From Gemmataceae bacterium (GTDB lineage: Bacteria > Planctomycetota > Planctomycetia > Gemmatales > Gemmataceae), in the NCBI GenBank assembly GCA_019636445.1, contig JAHBXO010000043.1, positions 1-44,975 of the forward strand: 44,975 nt of DNA, in the 5' to 3' direction. Numbering within the stretch: position 1 is the stretch's first letter; every line of letters begins with the position of its first letter. Position numbers and translations under genes: made by a program. Below the pieces are notes generated by a model, which was not told where the DNA came from, searched no databases, and worked only from the letters and a program-made list of their open reading frames with translations. This document shows positions 30,363-38,413 of the stretch, piece by piece.

Positions 30363-31313
30363 ATGATCCGCCGACGGTCCGCGTTCACGCTGATTGAATT
30401 GCTCGTCGTCATCGCCATCATCGCGATCCTGATTGGTCTGCTGCTCCCCGCCGTCCAGAAGGTGCGCGAGGCCGCGGCCCGCACCCAGTGCACCAACAAC
30501 CTCAAGCAGCTCGGCCTCGCGCTCCACGGCTTCCACGATTCCAACAACGCCTTCCCGGCCTCCGGTTGGACGACCGCCGGCCCCGGCAACCCCGCCGGCA
30601 AGTACGTCGGCTGGCGGCCGCTGACGCTACCTTACATCGAGCAGGAAAACCTCCAGAAGCTCTACGATTTCAACCTGAACTGGTGGGAAGGGACGAACCC
30701 GACGGCCGGGGCGGTACCGGTGAAGACCTACCAGTGCCCGAGCGTGCCGCAGCGCGCCGAGGTGCTGAGCGCGATCGCCAAGTCGCCGCGACCGGCGATG
30801 ACGTTCACGAACGCGCTGCAGCCGACCGACTACGAAGCGATCATGGGCGTGCAGCCCGGTTCGATCAATCCGCACATGACGAACCCGGCGTACTACACCG
30901 CGGGTAACCGCTTTTCGGTGATGTATCGCAACTCGCGCACGACGATGGTCTCCGTGCTTGACGGCACCTCGAACACGATCATGGTCGTCGAGACCGGTGC
31001 CCGGCCGCTCGTCTACAACGGACGCAGCCCGAACGCGGCCCTGAGCAACGATCAGGGGATCGGCTGGATCGACAGCGAAGGGCCTTACAGCCTCGACGGC
31101 GCGAGCGCCGACGGCACGGTCGAAGGGTGTGGATTGAATTGCAACATGGCGATGAACAAGCGGAACAACAACGAGCCGTATGCGTTCCACTCGGGCGGCG
31201 CGAACTTCCTGTTCGCCGACGGGCATGTGCAATTCATTCGCGATTCAATCCCGCTGACGACGCTGGCTGCGCTGTGCACGATGCAGGCGGGCGAAGTGAT
31301 CGGGGATTATTGA
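30363..31313 (+). CDS. DUF1559 protein with prepilin-type N-terminus
   Basis: The 316-residue protein has a type IV prepilin-like N-terminus: RRSAFTLIELLVVIAIIAIL, with the conserved F-T-L-I-E at the cleavage site (about residues 8-12). It also has the SBP_bac_10/DUF1559 body: AVQKVREAAARTQCTNNLKQLGLALHGFHD, and the closing H-x9-DG motif HSGGANFLFADGHVQF. This family has very many paralogues in planctomycetes and is thought to be exported and processed like type II secretion pseudopilins. Its function is unknown. It is a single gene that converges on a cytochrome-like gene with a 4-base gap. Confidence 0.97.
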   Translation: MIRRRSAFTLIELLVVIAIIAILIGLLLPAVQKVREAAARTQCTNNLKQLGLALHGFHDSNNAFPASGWTTAGPGNPAGKYVGWRPLTLPYIEQENLQKLYDFNLNWWEGTNPTAGAVPVKTYQCPSVPQRAEVLSAIAKSPRPAMTFTNALQPTDYEAIMGVQPGSINPHMTNPAYYTAGNRFSVMYRNSRTTMVSVLDGTSNTIMVVETGARPLVYNGRSPNAALSNDQGIGWIDSEGPYSLDGASADGTVEGCGLNCNMAMNKRNNNEPYAFHSGGANFLFADGHVQFIRDSIPLTTLAALCTMQAGEVIGDY

Positions 31314-31317
31314 CGAT

Positions 31318-32562
31318 TTATTTCTTCACCGTCGCGGCGTCGATGACGGTCATGTTGCCGTAGCCTGTCGGCCAGCGTGACTCCACGACCGCCTGGCCGA
31401 CGTAATCCCGCTCGCTCAACTCCGCCTTCCAGTCCTTTGCCAGTTTGTCGTCCGCATCGAGATAGACCTTCATCAGGTACTTCCCCGGCTTCAGCTCCGG
31501 CCGACCGGTCTTCCACCGCTTGGCGTCCGCCGAATCCGGCGCGGTCAGCAGCGTGAGGTTGTGCTGCCAGAGTTTGCCGCCGCCCCAGACCTTCCGGTCG
31601 GTCGTGGCGATCGGTTCCGTTTCCCAAGTGCCCTTGGCCGCGTTCCAGGCGAAGAGCTTGACGGCGACGTACTTGTCCGCCCATGCCGGCGGCGTGTTCT
31701 GGATCTTCAGCCACGATTGGGTGCCAAACTGCGCGAGCATCGGCGGCTTCGGTAGTTCGTCCGCAGTCGCGTAAGTACCGTTCACGACCGCCGCGTAGTC
31801 GTCGAGGAAGCCCCGGAACGCCTTGTAGCCTTGATCGCCGACCAGGAACTTCACTCCGCCGCCGTGCGAAACTTCATCGTTGAGCGGCTTGAGCAGCAAA
31901 AGGCTCTTCTCGGGTTTCTTCTTGTCGACGAGCGGCGAACGGGCGAGGTACGCCAGCGTCTCCTCCGCCGTCGGTCGGATCCATGCCATGTGTTCGCCGA
32001 CCGCTTCCGTCGGCTTCTTCTTGGCGCGCTCGGCGGCGCCGTCCTCCGTATGGCAGCTCGCGCAGCGGAACCGCAACGCCCAGACGCTGCTCTCGAACGC
32101 CGTCAGCAAGCGATCCTTCCGCGCGTGGCGGATCACGGCGTCGGGCTTCGGCGGCTTCGCCAGTTCGGTCGCTTTGAGCTTCGGCGCGTCGCGCAGCGCC
32201 TTGTCGGCCGCGCTCGCCTTGATCCACGCCGCGAATGCTTCGTATTCCGCTGCGCGGTTCTTCGTCTGGATGTCGGTCGACTTCTTCGCTTCCTTGCCCA
32301 TGTCGATCAGGCCAAGAATCTTCGACTTTTCCGGATGATCCAGATCAATCAAACCTTGATCGCGCAGCGAAAGAAACGTCTCGCGATGGGTCGGTCGGAT
32401 GTAGTCCTTCAGGTCCACTCCGGAGAGGTGGCACTGCGTGCAGCTCGATGGATTGGGGGACTTGAAGATCGGCTCGATGCGCTTCGCGAACAATTCTTCG
32501 GGAGTCTCCGCGCGGGCGGACAGCGCCAACGCCAGCGAACCGAGGGCGAGGAGGAAACGCAT
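31318..32562 (-). CDS. Exported protein with two cytochrome c heme motifs
   Basis: The 414-residue protein starts with a signal peptide (RFLLALGSLALALSARA) and carries two CxxCH motifs, C41-TQ-CH and C167-AS-CH, each in a short planctomycete cytochrome-like context (IEPIFKSPNPSSCTQCHLSG and RFRCASCHTEDG). Residues 270-414 form a beta-rich domain (YVAVKLFAWNAAKGTWE...YLMKVYLDADD). The architecture resembles the heme domains of DUF1549-type proteins, but those C-terminal domains are absent. Periplasmic electron transfer is likely; the partner is unknown. A TACAAT box lies 38 bases upstream of the start. Confidence 0.8.
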   Translation of the reverse strand: MRFLLALGSLALALSARAETPEELFAKRIEPIFKSPNPSSCTQCHLSGVDLKDYIRPTHRETFLSLRDQGLIDLDHPEKSKILGLIDMGKEAKKSTDIQTKNRAAEYEAFAAWIKASAADKALRDAPKLKATELAKPPKPDAVIRHARKDRLLTAFESSVWALRFRCASCHTEDGAAERAKKKPTEAVGEHMAWIRPTAEETLAYLARSPLVDKKKPEKSLLLLKPLNDEVSHGGGVKFLVGDQGYKAFRGFLDDYAAVVNGTYATADELPKPPMLAQFGTQSWLKIQNTPPAWADKYVAVKLFAWNAAKGTWETEPIATTDRKVWGGGKLWQHNLTLLTAPDSADAKRWKTGRPELKPGKYLMKVYLDADDKLAKDWKAELSERDYVGQAVVESRWPTGYGNMTVIDAATVKK

Positions 32563-32599
32563 GGGTCGACCCGTTGGTGTGCGAATTCGTACGGAAGTG

Positions 32600-32605
32600 A
32601 TTGTA
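32600..32605 (-). promoter_or_regulatory. Probable -10 box (TACAAT) of the two-heme protein gene
   Basis: On the minus strand TACAAT (32605-32600) lies 37 bases before the ATG at 32562. No -35 consensus is seen. Confidence 0.4.
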
Positions 32606-32618
32606 TTCGGGGGTCCAA

Positions 32619-33224
32619 CTACGGCGGCGGAATGAGCACCTTGAGGCCAAGTTCGCCGGCCTTCACGTAGGCGTGCCGCGTTTGCAGCAGGCAGACGACC
32701 TGGTCGCGCATTTCGTTGGTCCGGCGCGTCCAGTCGTCGCGTTCCTTCATCAACTGGGTCCGCTGCTGCGGTGGAGTGTCCGGGCGGATTTCGACGGAAC
32801 TGGCCTTGATGCGCGACTTGCCGAACTCCCGCGTGAGGATCGCGAGCATGTCGTTCGGCCGCAGCCAGTTCTCGCAGCGTTCGACGCGGCCGCTGGTCGG
32901 GTCGGTGATCTCGAGCACGTCGAGGCTGATGACCCAGCCGGGCACTTCGAACGCACCGACGAAGACGCCGCAGGCGATGTCGTGGTCGAATTTCATCCGG
33001 CCGCTGGCAGAGCGCTGGACGCCGGAGAGTTTCGCGTTCGACGCGGACGCCGGTCCGACGGCCGGGGCGCGCGTGGTGGACGGCTTCCCCAGCGATCCCG
33101 AGGGCGCGGGCGTGTCCGTGGTGCCCGCGCCCTTCTTGGCGAAGAGGGGACCACTCGGCCGATTGCGATTATTCCAAAAATTGTTCACGGGGGCACCGTC
33201 GGCGGACCGTACGCGGGGAACCAT
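32619..33224 (-). CDS. Hypothetical protein with C-terminal coiled helix
   Basis: A 201-residue protein that I do not recognise. The first 75 residues are of low complexity, rich in G, A, S and P. A compact beta segment follows (FDHDIACGVFVGAFEVPGWVISLDVLEITDP). The last 70 residues are charged and helical (QQRTQLMKERDDWTRRTNEMRDQVV), ending in GLKVLIPPP. There is no signal peptide. The start is uncertain: ATG 33224 was chosen because longer versions run into the divergent TIGR02996 gene. It lies 56 bases upstream of the two-heme protein gene on the same strand. Confidence 0.6.
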   Translation of the reverse strand: MVPRVRSADGAPVNNFWNNRNRPSGPLFAKKGAGTTDTPAPSGSLGKPSTTRAPAVGPASASNAKLSGVQRSASGRMKFDHDIACGVFVGAFEVPGWVISLDVLEITDPTSGRVERCENWLRPNDMLAILTREFGKSRIKASSVEIRPDTPPQQRTQLMKERDDWTRRTNEMRDQVVCLLQTRHAYVKAGELGLKVLIPPP

Positions 33225-33262
33225 AGTACAGATTTCCCGCGCGGCAAAATGTTGATGGGCGC

Positions 33263-33268
33263 TAGAAT
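33263..33268 (+). promoter_or_regulatory. Probable -10 box (TAGAAT) of the first TIGR02996 gene
   Basis: TAGAAT is 18 bases before the ATG at 33287, with CGGAGG between them as ribosome binding site. No -35 consensus is seen. Confidence 0.45.
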
Positions 33269-33286
33269 TGCGACGGAGGCGCAACG

Positions 33287-34063
33287 ATGCCCACGACGCG
33301 CGAAAGCCTGGAGGCCGCCCTGGCCGCCGACCCCGACAACCGCACGCTGCACTCGGCCTACGCCGACCTGCTGATCGAGGAGGGCGACCCGCGCGGGGAA
33401 TACATTCGGCGAGAGTTGACCGATCCCGATACCGTCTTTTCCGAACGTATGGAACGAACACGACTCGAAAGGGATTGGCTGGGACCACTCAAACATTTCC
33501 TGCCGAACTATCCACCGAAATGGCGACCGCATAGAGATCGGGAATATATGAAGGTCGATGATTCAGCGCCGGTCAACGGAGTTGCGATTCATTGGGTACT
33601 CGGTTGGATTGATGTCGCGGTCATAGCCCGCAACTATACCACGATCGCCCGGGCAATCGGGGAACATCCGCTTGGCCGTTTGCTGAGGGAGGTGTGTCTG
33701 GTCAATTTCGATGATCGCGAACCGTTGACGGGCGATCAATTCACGAACATTGTCGTTTCGTTTGAAGATCGACCGGTTCGAGAATGGAGAATGTTCGGAT
33801 TCGTGTCTCTCGGCGATGAGATCGTTGAGCGGTTAGTCGTTCGTTCGGGATTGGGTCGGTTGGAAAGTTTGGGTCTGTCTCGATGCGGTATCACCGATTA
33901 CGGTGCTTGCTTACTTGCGAGTTCTCAATGGATTCGCACGATTCGTTCGCTTCAAATCGACGACAACCACCTCTCTCCGATCGGCATTGCCGCGCTCGCG
34001 GAGGTCGGATTCGCGGTCGGTCCGCAACGGGACAACCCCGGCTGGGGAACCGATGCCGACTGA
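33287..34063 (+). CDS. TIGR02996 (repeat-companion) protein with leucine-rich C-terminus
   Basis: The 258-residue protein opens with the TIGR02996 domain (residues 3-43): ESLEAALAADPDNRTLHSAYADLLIEEGDPRGEYIRREL. This domain is strongly expanded in Gemmata-type planctomycetes and is usually followed by repeats. Here a variable middle is followed by two leucine-rich-like units (LESLGLSRCGITDYGACLL and IRSLQIDDNHLSPIGIAAL). The DNA after the conserved domain is clearly less GC-rich than the domain itself. It overlaps the next TIGR02996 gene by 11 bases. A protein-protein interaction role is the usual guess. Confidence 0.88.
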   Translation: MPTTRESLEAALAADPDNRTLHSAYADLLIEEGDPRGEYIRRELTDPDTVFSERMERTRLERDWLGPLKHFLPNYPPKWRPHRDREYMKVDDSAPVNGVAIHWVLGWIDVAVIARNYTTIARAIGEHPLGRLLREVCLVNFDDREPLTGDQFTNIVVSFEDRPVREWRMFGFVSLGDEIVERLVVRSGLGRLESLGLSRCGITDYGACLLASSQWIRTIRSLQIDDNHLSPIGIAALAEVGFAVGPQRDNPGWGTDAD

Positions 34064-34877
34064 GCGCGAGGCCCTCTACGCCGCGGTGCTGGCGGACCCG
34101 GACGCCGACGCGCCGCGGCTGGTGTACGCCGACTGGCTCGAAGAGCATGCGCCGGCCGAGGCCGACCAGGCGCGGGCGCGCTTCATCCGGCTCGAGATCG
34201 ACGCCGAGACCGCCGACGAACCGCGGCGCACCGCGATCCACGCGGTCGCGGCGAAGCTCTTCAATCGGTTCGCCGAGGCCTGGAACCACGAATTGCCGAC
34301 GTGGAACGAATGGTACGACAGCTCGCTCGTGTATCGCCGCGGATTCCCGTTCCAACTGCACACGAATTTCCGCAAGCTGCATTACGGCGGCGGACGACTC
34401 TTCGCAGTCGCACCGATCCAGAGTCTGGCCGTCGCCTCGCGCGACGGTCGGCCCGTCTGGTATTCCTCGCTGTTGGAACCGATCGCGGGTGTGTTGCCCG
34501 ATCTCGGTCGCATTCGCGAATTCGAAATCGGACCGATGGTGCGACTCGGCGGTAGCGGCGAAGGCGTCCGACTCACGTTTCAGGTTCTGACGCGCTACCC
34601 CTCGCTCGCGAACGTGCGGGTCCTCTCGCTCGCCGGCTGCGCGCTCGACGACGACAGCGTGCGCCTGTTCGAGCGCGCCCTGCGCGACGCCGTCTTCCGT
34701 GAATGTCTCGAGGAGCTGGACCTCTCGGACAACCTCATCCGCGCCAACGGCGCGACGATGCTGAGCACGCTGACGGGTTTGAAATCGTTGAAAGTCCTGA
34801 ATCTGACGAACAACCCGCTAACGCCGCTCGGCGCGCGGATGCTCCGCAACCACTTCGGCGACCGCGTGGTCCTGTAG
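34053..34877 (+). CDS. TIGR02996 (repeat-companion) protein with leucine-rich C-terminus
   Basis: The 274-residue protein begins with a canonical TIGR02996 domain (REALYAAVLADPDADAPRLVYADWLEEHAPAEADQARARFIRLE, residues 4-47). The middle contains a typical planctomycete GFPFQLHTNF-type segment. The C-terminus has ribonuclease-inhibitor-like leucine-rich repeats (VRVLSLAGCALDDDSVRLF, LEELDLSDNLIRANGATML, LKVLNLTNNPLTPLGARML). It overlaps the upstream paralogue by 11 bases, so the two are co-translated. Its TAG stop is part of the left arm of a long inverted repeat. No enzymatic motif is present. Confidence 0.9.
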   Translation: MPTEREALYAAVLADPDADAPRLVYADWLEEHAPAEADQARARFIRLEIDAETADEPRRTAIHAVAAKLFNRFAEAWNHELPTWNEWYDSSLVYRRGFPFQLHTNFRKLHYGGGRLFAVAPIQSLAVASRDGRPVWYSSLLEPIAGVLPDLGRIREFEIGPMVRLGGSGEGVRLTFQVLTRYPSLANVRVLSLAGCALDDDSVRLFERALRDAVFRECLEELDLSDNLIRANGATMLSTLTGLKSLKVLNLTNNPLTPLGARMLRNHFGDRVVL

Positions 34878-34950
34878 GTCGGGCCGAGTCTGCGAGGCCC
34901 GACACCACTGGCACTGCGCGTCGGGCCTCGCAGACTCGGCCCGACCTACA
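34873..34950. repeat. 31-bp perfect inverted repeat (REP-like or terminator element)
   Basis: Arms 34873-34903 and 34920-34950 are exact inverted copies of 31 bases with a 16-base loop. The arm includes TAGGTCGGGCCGAGTCTG. The left arm contains the stop codon of the TIGR02996 gene, and the right arm runs into the TACAAT box of the next gene. Transcribed, it would form a very stable hairpin, but no T-run follows it. Confidence 0.9.
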
Positions 34951-34952
34951 AT
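34947..34952 (+). promoter_or_regulatory. Probable -10 box (TACAAT) of the small secreted protein gene
   Basis: TACAAT starts within the right arm of the inverted repeat and lies 32 bases before the ATG at 34985. Confidence 0.4.
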
Positions 34953-34984
34953 ATCCGCGTCCTTTCCCATCTCTGGAGCCGATC

Positions 34985-35455
34985 ATGCTCAAGCGCTCTC
35001 TCCTGGCCGCCGTCGCGTTTACCTTCACCCTCGGCGTCGCGGTCGCGGCCGACGCCATCAAGCTCGAACTCAAGGACTTCAAGATGAAGTGCGCCTTCGA
35101 CGGCGGTGCCGACCTCGTCGGCCACGACGAGGGCGAGAACCGGCTGTTCTTCTACGCGAACGGCTCCGGCACCTGCGAAGTCAAGATCCCGGCCGACGGC
35201 GAGTACACCATCAAGCTCGACATGGGCTGCACCAAGGCCGAGAAGGACTTCGCCCAGATCAAGCTCGCCGTCGGCGACACGGTGGTGAAGGAGAAGTTCG
35301 ACCTGACGACGGAGGACCAGAAGGAATACACCTTCACGGCGAAGCTGAAGAAGGGCGATTCGAAACTCGTCGTCTCGTTCCTGAACGACAAGTTCAAGGA
35401 AGGGGAATACGACTTGAACTTCTACCTCTACAAGGCGTCGATCGAGAAGAAGTGA
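34985..35455 (+). CDS. Secreted beta-sandwich protein, carbohydrate-binding-module-like
   Basis: The 156-residue protein has a signal peptide (MLKRSLLAAVAFTFTLGVAVA) and a beta-rich body containing GTCEVKIPADGEYTIKLDMGC and EYTFTAKLKKGDSKLVVSFLNDKF. This resembles the Ca-dependent xylan-binding (CBM60-like) modules often found in planctomycetes. The body has only two cysteines, both in conserved strand positions. Carbohydrate binding is inferred from the fold pattern, not shown. A strong terminator follows its stop codon. ATG 34985 is the only start that leaves an intact signal peptide. Confidence 0.7.
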   Translation: MLKRSLLAAVAFTFTLGVAVAADAIKLELKDFKMKCAFDGGADLVGHDEGENRLFFYANGSGTCEVKIPADGEYTIKLDMGCTKAEKDFAQIKLAVGDTVVKEKFDLTTEDQKEYTFTAKLKKGDSKLVVSFLNDKFKEGEYDLNFYLYKASIEKK

Positions 35456-35467
35456 TTGGTTGGGACT

Positions 35468-35503
35468 GCCCACGGACGTTCGTCCGTGGGCTTCTTTCTT
35501 CTT
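35468..35503 (+). terminator. Rho-independent terminator after the small secreted protein gene
   Basis: GCCCACGGACG and CGTCCGTGGGC form a perfect 11-bp stem with a TT loop (35468-35491), followed by a T-rich run TTCTTTCTTCTT. Confidence 0.8.
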
Positions 35504-35567
35504 GTGATTCCGCATATTCTCGGTTAATCTTCACGCATCTGCCGGCCATCACATTCGAGTCGATGCC

Positions 35568-36965
35568 ATGCTCCGCATTATCGGCCGCCCCGCGCGGGCC
35601 TGCGACGGACTCACCCGCCGCGACCTCCTGCGCGCCGGCTCCCTCGCGATGCTCACCGGACTGTCGGCTAAAGCCGAGACGCGGCCGCGCAAGGCGAAGG
35701 CGGTCATCCTCATCGATCTCTTCGGCGGGCCGAGCCATATCGACACGTTCGACCCGAAGCCGGATGCGCCGCCGGAGATCCGCGGCGAGTTCGCCACCAT
35801 CCCCAGCGTGCTCCCCGGCATCCGCGTCACGGAGCACCTCCCGAACCTCGCGAAGCGACTCGACCGCACGGCGCTCATCCGCACCGTCTCGCACCGGTAC
35901 AACAGCCACAATCCGTACGGCGTCATGACCGGCTTCGACGGCGGCGACGACCGCACCGACTACTACGCGAAGCCGACGAACCACCCGAGCATGCCTTCGG
36001 TGGCGCAGTACTTCGGCGTCGGCGTCGGCCGCGAACTGCCGGGGTACGTGATGCTCCCTGCCTTGCCGGGCTACAGCCAGGGCCTGCGCCGGGCGGGGCC
36101 GTACGGGGGCTACCTCGGGCCGAAGTTCGATCCGATGTTCAGCACCTGCGAGCCGAAGTGGTCGCGGAAGGTGACGGGGTCGAACAAGGACTTTTACGAC
36201 CACACGCTGGTGCCGATGGGCGAGCCGGAACTGCCGAAAGCGGATGCCGGCGTGACGCTCGACGTGCTGTCATCGCGGCGGACGCTCGTGGAGCAGCTCG
36301 ATACCGAAACGCGCCGGCTGGACGCCAGCACGGGACGCATCACGGATCAGCGCCGGGCGGCTTTCGACATCCTCACGTCGCCGAAGGCGAAGGTCGCGTT
36401 CGATCTGTCGCGCGAAGCTCCGCGTACACGGGACCGCTACGGCCGCGACCTCTTCGGCAACAGTGTGCTGCTGGCGCGACGGCTCGTGGAATCGGGCGTC
36501 TCGTTCGTCACCGTGCACACCGAAGCGGCGCAGGGCAGCGGCCACTGGGACACGCACGACAATAACTTCCAGCTTCTCAAGCACGTGCTGCTGCCGTTCC
36601 TCGACCGATCCGTCTCGGCGCTGATCGACGATCTGACCGAGCGCGGCCTGTTCAACGACGTGCTGGTGATGGTCCACGGCGACATGGGCCGCTCGCCCCG
36701 GGTGAACAAGGCCGCCGGCCGCGACCACTGGCCCCAATGCGGTTTCTGCCTGCTCTTCGGCGGCGGCGTGAAGCAGGGCTACGTCCACGGTACCAGCGAC
36801 CGGATCGCCGCCTATCCGAAGGATCATCCCGTTTCGTCCGGCGACATCGCCGCGACGTTCTACCATCTCGTCGGCGTCGACCCCGAAGCCACCGTGCCGG
36901 ACCACACTCTGCGGCCCATCCCGATCAGCCACGGCGGAGGCGTCGTGAACGCGGTGCTGGCGTGA
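35568..36965 (+). CDS. DUF1501 Tat-exported protein
   Basis: The 465-residue protein has a twin-arginine motif (TRRDLLRAGSLAML, about residues 16-29) and the DUF1501 alkaline-phosphatase-like fold. AVILIDLFGGPSHIDTFDPKPDAPPEIRGEF is the family opening. VSHRYNSHNPYG, SGHWDTHDNNFQLLKHVLLPFLDR, VMVHGDMGRSPRVN and GRDHWPQCGFCLLFGGGVKQG are the conserved metal-site-like blocks. These proteins are very abundant in planctomycetes, usually next to DUF1549/DUF1553 cytochrome-like genes and possibly acting on sulfated or phosphorylated polysaccharides. Here no such partner is adjacent, so the gene is an isolated copy. Confidence 0.95.
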   Translation: MLRIIGRPARACDGLTRRDLLRAGSLAMLTGLSAKAETRPRKAKAVILIDLFGGPSHIDTFDPKPDAPPEIRGEFATIPSVLPGIRVTEHLPNLAKRLDRTALIRTVSHRYNSHNPYGVMTGFDGGDDRTDYYAKPTNHPSMPSVAQYFGVGVGRELPGYVMLPALPGYSQGLRRAGPYGGYLGPKFDPMFSTCEPKWSRKVTGSNKDFYDHTLVPMGEPELPKADAGVTLDVLSSRRTLVEQLDTETRRLDASTGRITDQRRAAFDILTSPKAKVAFDLSREAPRTRDRYGRDLFGNSVLLARRLVESGVSFVTVHTEAAQGSGHWDTHDNNFQLLKHVLLPFLDRSVSALIDDLTERGLFNDVLVMVHGDMGRSPRVNKAAGRDHWPQCGFCLLFGGGVKQGYVHGTSDRIAAYPKDHPVSSGDIAATFYHLVGVDPEATVPDHTLRPIPISHGGGVVNAVLA

Positions 36966-36970
36966 TAGGC

Positions 36971-36976
36971 TATAAT
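36971..36976 (+). promoter_or_regulatory. Probable -10 box (TATAAT) of the DUF4058 gene
   Basis: A consensus TATAAT lies 20 bases before the ATG at 36997, and GGAGGAA between them is the ribosome binding site. No -35 consensus is seen. Confidence 0.5.
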
Positions 36977-36996
36977 CGTGGGTGGAGGAACTTGCG

Positions 36997-37752
36997 ATGC
37001 CGATCCACGATTGGACCCGCGTGACGGACGGGACATTCCACGCATTTCACACGAGTTGGGTTTCTTCCATTCAGGAAATTCTCAACGATCGACTGCCGCC
37101 GGACTACTATGCGCAGGCCGAGCAGATCGCCGGCCCGCTCGGCCCCGACGTGTTGACATTGCAAGCGACCGACGCGCCGGACGTGGAGCGCAACGGCCAT
37201 GCCTGGAACGGCACGGATTCGGGGGGCGGAGTTGCGATCGCCGCGAAGCCGCGCATCCGCCTCGTCGACGAAGGCGACATGAACGACTACGTCCTCAAGC
37301 GCCGGACGATCGTCATCCGGCACACCAGCGGCGACCGGATCGTCGCGCTACTTGAGATCGTTTCGCCGGGGAACAAATCGTCCCGACACGCCTTCGAGTC
37401 GTTCGTCGAGAAGGCGGCCGAGGCGCTCTATCGCGGCTATCACCTGATCATCGTCGATCTCTTCCCGCCGACCTCGCGCGATCCCGAAGGCATTCACTCT
37501 GCCATCTGGCATGAATTCAACGACACCGCGTTCGCCTTGCCGAAGGACGCGCCGCTGACGCTCGCGGCGTACTCGGCCGGGAACCCGAAACGGGCCTATG
37601 TCGAACCGACGGCCGTCGGGCGCGAGTTGATTGCGATGCCGTTGTTCCTGACGGAAGATCGCTTCGTCGAAGTCCCGCTGGAGGATACGTACCAGTCTGC
37701 GTATCGTGGCGTACCGAAGAAGTACAAGGCGATCCTCGATGCTGCGGCGTGA
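36997..37752 (+). CDS. DUF4058 family protein
   Basis: The 251-residue protein has the DUF4058 start PIHDWTRVTDGTFHAFHTSWV, a LEIVSPGNKSSRHAFESFVEKA block (residues about 123-144) and the C-terminal LFLTEDRFVEVPLEDTYQSAY. The DUF4058 core resembles a nuclease-like fold (E.VSP.NK), as in Uma2 proteins, but activity is unproven. The family is common in planctomycetes and cyanobacteria. The ATG with GGAGGAAC in front is better than the in-frame GTG at 36982. It converges on the fasciclin gene, with a hairpin between the stops. Confidence 0.92.
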   Translation: MPIHDWTRVTDGTFHAFHTSWVSSIQEILNDRLPPDYYAQAEQIAGPLGPDVLTLQATDAPDVERNGHAWNGTDSGGGVAIAAKPRIRLVDEGDMNDYVLKRRTIVIRHTSGDRIVALLEIVSPGNKSSRHAFESFVEKAAEALYRGYHLIIVDLFPPTSRDPEGIHSAIWHEFNDTAFALPKDAPLTLAAYSAGNPKRAYVEPTAVGRELIAMPLFLTEDRFVEVPLEDTYQSAYRGVPKKYKAILDAAA

Positions 37753-37760
37753 ACGAAAAC

Positions 37761-37784
37761 GGCCCACCCCCTTCGGGGCGGGCC
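37761..37784. terminator. GC-rich hairpin between convergent genes
   Basis: GGCCCACCCC and GGGGCGGGCC pair in 9 of 10 positions around a CTTC loop, between the DUF4058 and fasciclin gene stops. It could terminate transcription from both sides, although no long T-run is present. Confidence 0.6.
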
Positions 37785-37808
37785 GCTTCGCGAGTCGAAC
37801 GCCCGCTC

Positions 37809-38297
37809 TTACTCCTTCGGCATCAGCACGGCGTCGATCACGTGGATCACGCCGTTCTTGCACTTGATGTCCGTCTTGATCACTTTGACACCGCCGAGGG
37901 TCACGGTTTCGCCGTCGACCTTGACCGCGAAGCTCGTGCCCTGGAGCGTTTCGACCTTCTTGCCGTCGGCCTTCACGACGTCCGCCGCCATGACGCTGCC
38001 CTTGACGACGTGCGCCGTCAGGATCGCGGTCAGCTTCTTCTTGTCCTTCAACACGGCGTCGATCGTCTCCTTGCCGAGCTTCTCGAAGGCCGCGTTCGTC
38101 GGCGCGAACACCGTGAACGGGCCGTCGCCGCTCAGCGTGTCCACCAGCTCGGCCGCCTTGACGGCCGCGACGAGCGTGCTGAAGTCCTTGTTGCCGACGG
38201 CCGCTTCCACGATCGTGGGGAGCTTCTTCTCTTCGGCGGTCGCGAACAGTCCGGTGGCGCAAACGGCCACGAGGGCCAGCGCGAAAATCTTCTTCAT
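37809..38297 (-). CDS. Secreted fasciclin (FAS1) domain protein
   Basis: The 162-residue protein has a signal peptide (KKIFALALVAVCATGLFATA) and one complete FAS1 domain. It contains TIVEAAVGNKDFSTLVAAVKAAELVDTLSGDGPFTVFAPTNAAFEKL, the LTAHVVKGSVMAADV segment (H-containing motif 2) and NGVIHVIDAVLMP at the end. FAS1 domains mediate adhesion or matrix interactions outside the cell. The second methionine was chosen since it gives the standard signal peptide; a start at 38309 adds four residues. A perfect 8-bp inverted repeat lies upstream. Confidence 0.95.
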   Translation of the reverse strand: MKKIFALALVAVCATGLFATAEEKKLPTIVEAAVGNKDFSTLVAAVKAAELVDTLSGDGPFTVFAPTNAAFEKLGKETIDAVLKDKKKLTAILTAHVVKGSVMAADVVKADGKKVETLQGTSFAVKVDGETVTLGGVKVIKTDIKCKNGVIHVIDAVLMPKE

Positions 38298-38321
38298 GGT
38301 GCGTCTCACTGAATGGATCGT

Positions 38322-38342
38322 GTTGAGAACCTATTTCTCAAC
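38322..38342. repeat. Inverted repeat in the fasciclin gene leader
   Basis: GTTGAGAA and TTCTCAAC form a perfect 8-bp inverted repeat with a 5-base spacer, 25 bases upstream of the fasciclin start. It may be an operator or leader hairpin. Confidence 0.5.
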
Positions 38343-38413
38343 TCGGTCTCATTCGTAGGCGCGCTGTTGCCATTCGATTCAAGGGCTTCGTCGATTTTTC
38401 ATGAAACGGTCCG

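Noticed and set aside
30363..31313. A type IV pilin or type II secretion pseudopilin locus
   Set aside because: Only the DUF1559 protein has a prepilin-like start, and no gsp or pil genes accompany it; this is normal for the family.
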